NCBI GenBank assembly: GCA_036497565.1
Contig: DASXJE010000067.1
Location: forward strand, 1 to 39,964
Length of the DNA stretch: 39,964 bases
Direction: 5' to 3'
Source: Mycobacteriales bacterium
GTDB taxonomy: Bacteria; Actinomycetota; Actinomycetes; Mycobacteriales; QHCD01
In this document: one piece after another, positions 37,684 through 39,964 of the stretch
Layout: every line of letters begins with the position of its first letter
Position numbering within the stretch: the stretch's first letter is position 1
Position numbers and translations under genes: made by a program
The notes under the pieces: generated by a model
The model's database searches: none
The model's input: only the letters and a program-made list of their open reading frames with translations
Told to the model about the DNA's origin: nothing

Positions 37684-38658
37684 TCATTCGCCTCCTGTTG
37701 GCACGGGCACACTGTCGGCCTTGACGGCGTCGCGGGCCCCGATGGGTCGCGGCTCGCCGCGGGTGGTGTCGGCTTCGGTCTGTTGCTCGGACTCGGCGTT
37801 GATCTCCGCGCCGAGCAGTACGGCGTAGTTGGTGAGATACAGCCACATGAGCAGTACCGCGATGCCGGCCAGTGCACCGAAGTTCTTGCCGTACGAGCCG
37901 GACTTGCTGGCATACAAGGACAATAAGACGCTCACCACGATCCAGACGGTGGTGGCAGCCACCGCACCCAGGGAGACCCAGCGCAGCCTGGGCGCGTCCC
38001 GATCCGGTGCTGTCCGATAGAGCACCGCCAACGCCGCGGTGACCAGTCCGAGCAGCAGCAGCCAGCGGACCACCTGCACCACGACGGTGAAGGCCGGACT
38101 GATCGACAGATTGCTCAACACCGGCGGCAGGGCAGCGATGAGCGCTATGACGACCAGAAAGAACACGATGCCGGCGGCGGTGAGCATCATCGCCGTTCCC
38201 CGTAGCTTGACGAAGCCGCGTGTCTCCTCTTCGTCGTAGGCGACGTTGATCGCCTTCATCAGGTTCTGCACTGCCGCTGAGGCCGACCACAGGGCCAGCA
38301 ACAGAGACACAACGAGCGCGACGGACAGGGCCCCCGAATGCTGACCTGTGATCCGCGAAATCTGGTCGGTCACGACGGTGCGCGCCGATGACGGAATCCC
38401 CGAGGAAGCCTGTTGCAGGTTCTTCTGTACCTGCGCCGGCGAGCTGACCAGCCCGTACAACGTGACTGCCGCGACCAGCGTCGGCGGGATCGCCAGGAAG
38501 GTGAAGAAGGCGACGCCCGCCGCCAGCAGGCTGATGTTGTCGTCCTTGCCTTCTTTCCAGGCCCGCTTCAGCACCTGGGCCCAGCCCTGCGGCGGGATCT
38601 GGGTAGGTTTCTCGGCCCGGCCGCCGGGAGGCAGCCGGTCCAGCTTTAGCGCGCCCAT
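37684..38658 (-). CDS. YihY / virulence factor BrkB family membrane protein
   Basis: This 324-residue integral membrane protein is of the YihY/BrkB family (once called RNase BN by mistake), of uncertain transport role. Six hydrophobic segments fall between residues 42 and 270. Characteristic text: NISLLAAGVAFFTFLAIPPTL, ALWSASAAVQNLMKAINVAYDEEETR and GIAVLLMWLYLTNYAVLLGAEINAE. A hydrophilic C-terminal tail follows. ATG 38658 has GAGGAG seven bases upstream. It is convergent with the flavoprotein fusion (17 bp apart). A small imperfect hairpin, TGGGT-ACGC / GCGTAACCCA, at 38693-38717 lies just upstream. Confidence 0.92.
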   Translation of the reverse strand: MGALKLDRLPPGGRAEKPTQIPPQGWAQVLKRAWKEGKDDNISLLAAGVAFFTFLAIPPTLVAAVTLYGLVSSPAQVQKNLQQASSGIPSSARTVVTDQISRITGQHSGALSVALVVSLLLALWSASAAVQNLMKAINVAYDEEETRGFVKLRGTAMMLTAAGIVFFLVVIALIAALPPVLSNLSISPAFTVVVQVVRWLLLLGLVTAALAVLYRTAPDRDAPRLRWVSLGAVAATTVWIVVSVLLSLYASKSGSYGKNFGALAGIAVLLMWLYLTNYAVLLGAEINAESEQQTEADTTRGEPRPIGARDAVKADSVPVPTGGE

Positions 38659-38724
38659 TGCCCACTCCTCTGGCCAAACGTCTTCAAGCCGATGGGTACG
38701 CGCCGTTGCGTAACCCACCGACGA

Positions 38725-38952
38725 TCAGGGCCAGTCAGAGCCGGCGCATATCAGGATGAGTGTCGTCGCCGTCAGGCCGCTCGACCTGCTCCGTGCATAT
38801 TGAGTCGCCCGGCGCTGTCTACGGCGTTCTGCGTGAGGCTGATACCTGGCCAGTGGCGGCCGGGGGATTCCAGATTTCTCGGGTGGAGCGTCGGTGGTCC
38901 CGTCGAGCTGCTCGGGCACGCTGTGCCCGTGGGGTGGCCGCCGTTCCGACAT
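38725..38952 (-). CDS. Small hypothetical ORF behind TetR operators (doubtful)
   Basis: A 75-residue frame from ATG 38952, MSERRPPHGHSVPEQLDG to TTLILICAGSDWP, lies in the 421-bp gap between the YihY and TetR genes. A strong ribosome site GAGGAGG (38964-38970) stands upstream, but codon use is less GC-rich at third positions than in neighbours and I recognise no family. A second frame from ATG 38960 to 38772 competes for the same ribosome site. It may be the remnant of a gene once driven from the operator region at 39021-39054. Confidence 0.3.
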   Translation of the reverse strand: MSERRPPHGHSVPEQLDGTTDAPPEKSGIPRPPLARYQPHAERRRQRRATQYARSRSSGLTATTLILICAGSDWP

Positions 38953-39020
38953 CGTCGCATCGCCCTCCTCGGCTGTTCCAGGCGTCCAAACCTGGACAAC
39001 GGGGGTTCTGCCCACGAGAC

Positions 39021-39054
39021 TTACGCTGTAAACCTCCACTGCCTTACGTCGTAA
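39021..39054. promoter_or_regulatory. Paired palindromic operator-like sites next to tetR
   Basis: Two 11-bp near-palindromes, TTACGCTGTAA (39021-39031) and TTACGTCGTAA (39044-39054), are spaced 23 bp centre to centre. They share TTACG-NN-GTAA and are of the size and type bound by TetR-family dimers. They lie 26 bp beyond the TetR gene stop and upstream of the small ORF with its strong ribosome site, so they would control a downstream minus-strand transcript. Confidence 0.5.
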
Positions 39055-39079
39055 GCACGCCTGGCGCCGGCGCGGGCTC

Positions 39080-39898
39080 TCAGCCTTCGGACTGGGCCAC
39101 CTGCAAGGCGAGGCGCTCGAGCAGGTGCTCGAGGGACTCCTCGAACTCCACCGCGGACTGGTCCTCGGCGAGCGCAACGCGGTGTCGACGGACATGAGGG
39201 AACGCCGCCAGGGCATCATCGGGCTCGTCGGCGGTATCCAATACATCCAGCGGACTTATGTCGGCGCCCCTGGCCGCGACTTCCAGCAGCAGGTGACCCA
39301 GCAAAAAGCTGGTGAATGCTCGGTAAGCGATCACGGCCACGTCGTCACTGAACCCCTCGGCCGCAAGCCCTTCGAAGAACGACTCGACCCACCGGAGGTT
39401 GCGCAGCGGCGGACGAAGCCACGGTGCCTCCGGTGGCCGGGACGCGACCAGCGGAAAGGCGTTCGGATGCCGCAACGCGACGCGGCGAATGCCGTGCGCC
39501 AGGCGCTGCAGGAAGTCCTGCCAGCCGTGCTCCGGGGTGACGATGACCTCGGGATCGTCGTAGGTCTCGTCGATGATCGTGTCGACGATGCCGTCGAGCA
39601 GTCCCTCACGCCCGTCGACATGGCGGTACAGCGACATGGCTTCGACCCGAAGCTCGCCCCCCACCGCCCGCATGGTCAACCGGGCCAAGCCGTGCTCATC
39701 GACATAGGCGACTGCCGCGTCCAGGATGCGCTGACGATCCAGCGCCACCCGGCTCGACGGCGCCTTGACCCCGGCAACGGCGGCGGCATCAGCATCCAGG
39801 GATCCGGTGGCCTTCTCGCCGTCTGGCTCTTCGGGCACCGGCCGCACCACCCTTCCCCGTCCAGGCGTTGCCGCCCACCCCGGCCGCCAAGTCCGCAT
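39080..39898 (-). CDS. TetR-family transcriptional regulator (TetR_C_1-like)
   Basis: This is a ligand-responsive repressor-type protein, about 272 residues from ATG 39898. The helix-turn-helix starts at VALDRQRILDAAVAYVDEHG, with the recognition part LTMRAVGGELRVEAMSLYRHVDGREGLLDG, the usual TetR N-terminal pattern. The C-terminal helical domain (YDDPEVIVTPEHGWQDFLQRL to the end) resembles the tetracycline-repressor C-terminal group. The start is uncertain: GTG 39925, ATG 39898 and GTG near 39838-39850 are all in frame and none has a good ribosome site; the N-terminal tail before the helix-turn-helix is low-complexity. No cognate efflux gene is in the window. Confidence 0.88.
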   Translation of the reverse strand: MRTWRPGWAATPGRGRVVRPVPEEPDGEKATGSLDADAAAVAGVKAPSSRVALDRQRILDAAVAYVDEHGLARLTMRAVGGELRVEAMSLYRHVDGREGLLDGIVDTIIDETYDDPEVIVTPEHGWQDFLQRLAHGIRRVALRHPNAFPLVASRPPEAPWLRPPLRNLRWVESFFEGLAAEGFSDDVAVIAYRAFTSFLLGHLLLEVAARGADISPLDVLDTADEPDDALAAFPHVRRHRVALAEDQSAVEFEESLEHLLERLALQVAQSEG

Positions 39899-39964
39899 CC
39901 TACGGGCGGTTGACGGCCTAGCCACAGCCGTAGTACCGAATCAGGCGTGACATCGTCGCGCGCA

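Overview
The window is about 70% G+C with dense gene packing, many GTG starts and 4-bp stop/start overlaps. Mycothiol-type DinB, DUF3151, Rpf-like and NlpC/P60 proteins also occur, so it is chromosomal DNA of a high-GC Actinomycetota. The genus cannot be told from the sequence. I see no rRNA, tRNA, CRISPR array, transposase or phage gene. Nearly everything is core or conserved metabolic DNA.

Bases 1-11,100 hold purine biosynthesis genes, all on the minus strand: purA, purD, purB, purC, purS, purQ and the 5' end of purL, which runs off the left edge. An L,D-transpeptidase lipoprotein, an aldo/keto reductase, a small membrane protein, a TIM-barrel isomerase-like protein and a GNAT acetyltransferase lie between them. 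Bases 11,290-16,000 hold envelope genes and fba: a secreted NlpC/P60 hydrolase with six propeller-like repeats, DUF3151, a small monooxygenase-like protein, an Rpf/transglycosylase with a long structured leader, and class II fructose-bisphosphate aldolase.

Bases 16,076-21,030 hold redox and housekeeping genes: an NAD-dependent epimerase-like protein, a sarcosine-oxidase-like flavoprotein, DinB, a CoA-disulfide-reductase-like flavoprotein and DedA. Bases 21,034-27,973 are a compact five-gene histidine utilisation operon, hutU - M20 amidohydrolase - hutF - hutI - hutH. In it an M20 peptidase-family enzyme sits where an N-formylglutamate deformylase is expected. A NagD-like HAD phosphatase is divergent from it.

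Bases 29,018-32,373 read as one minus-strand operon: response regulator, sensor kinase, pyrE, SpoU methyltransferase. Facing it is a plus-strand operon of a GT2-GtrA fusion and a large GT39-type membrane glycosyltransferase (32,604-35,950). The 230-bp gap between them carries direct repeats that look like binding sites for the PhoP-like regulator. A pseudo-receiver/thioredoxin-reductase-like fusion without the CXXC motif, a YihY-family membrane protein, and a TetR regulator followed by two palindromic operator-like sites and a small ORF complete the right end.

Non-coding highlights are: a family of five related palindromes (arms close to CAAAACGCACT / AGTGCGTTTTG) at gene 3' ends that look like recurring bidirectional terminators; a 168-bp element with perfect 18-bp terminal inverted repeats and three internal hairpins in front of a membrane-protein gene; a possible degenerate c-di-AMP (ydaO) riboswitch before the Rpf gene; and a promoter-like motif shared by purS and purA.
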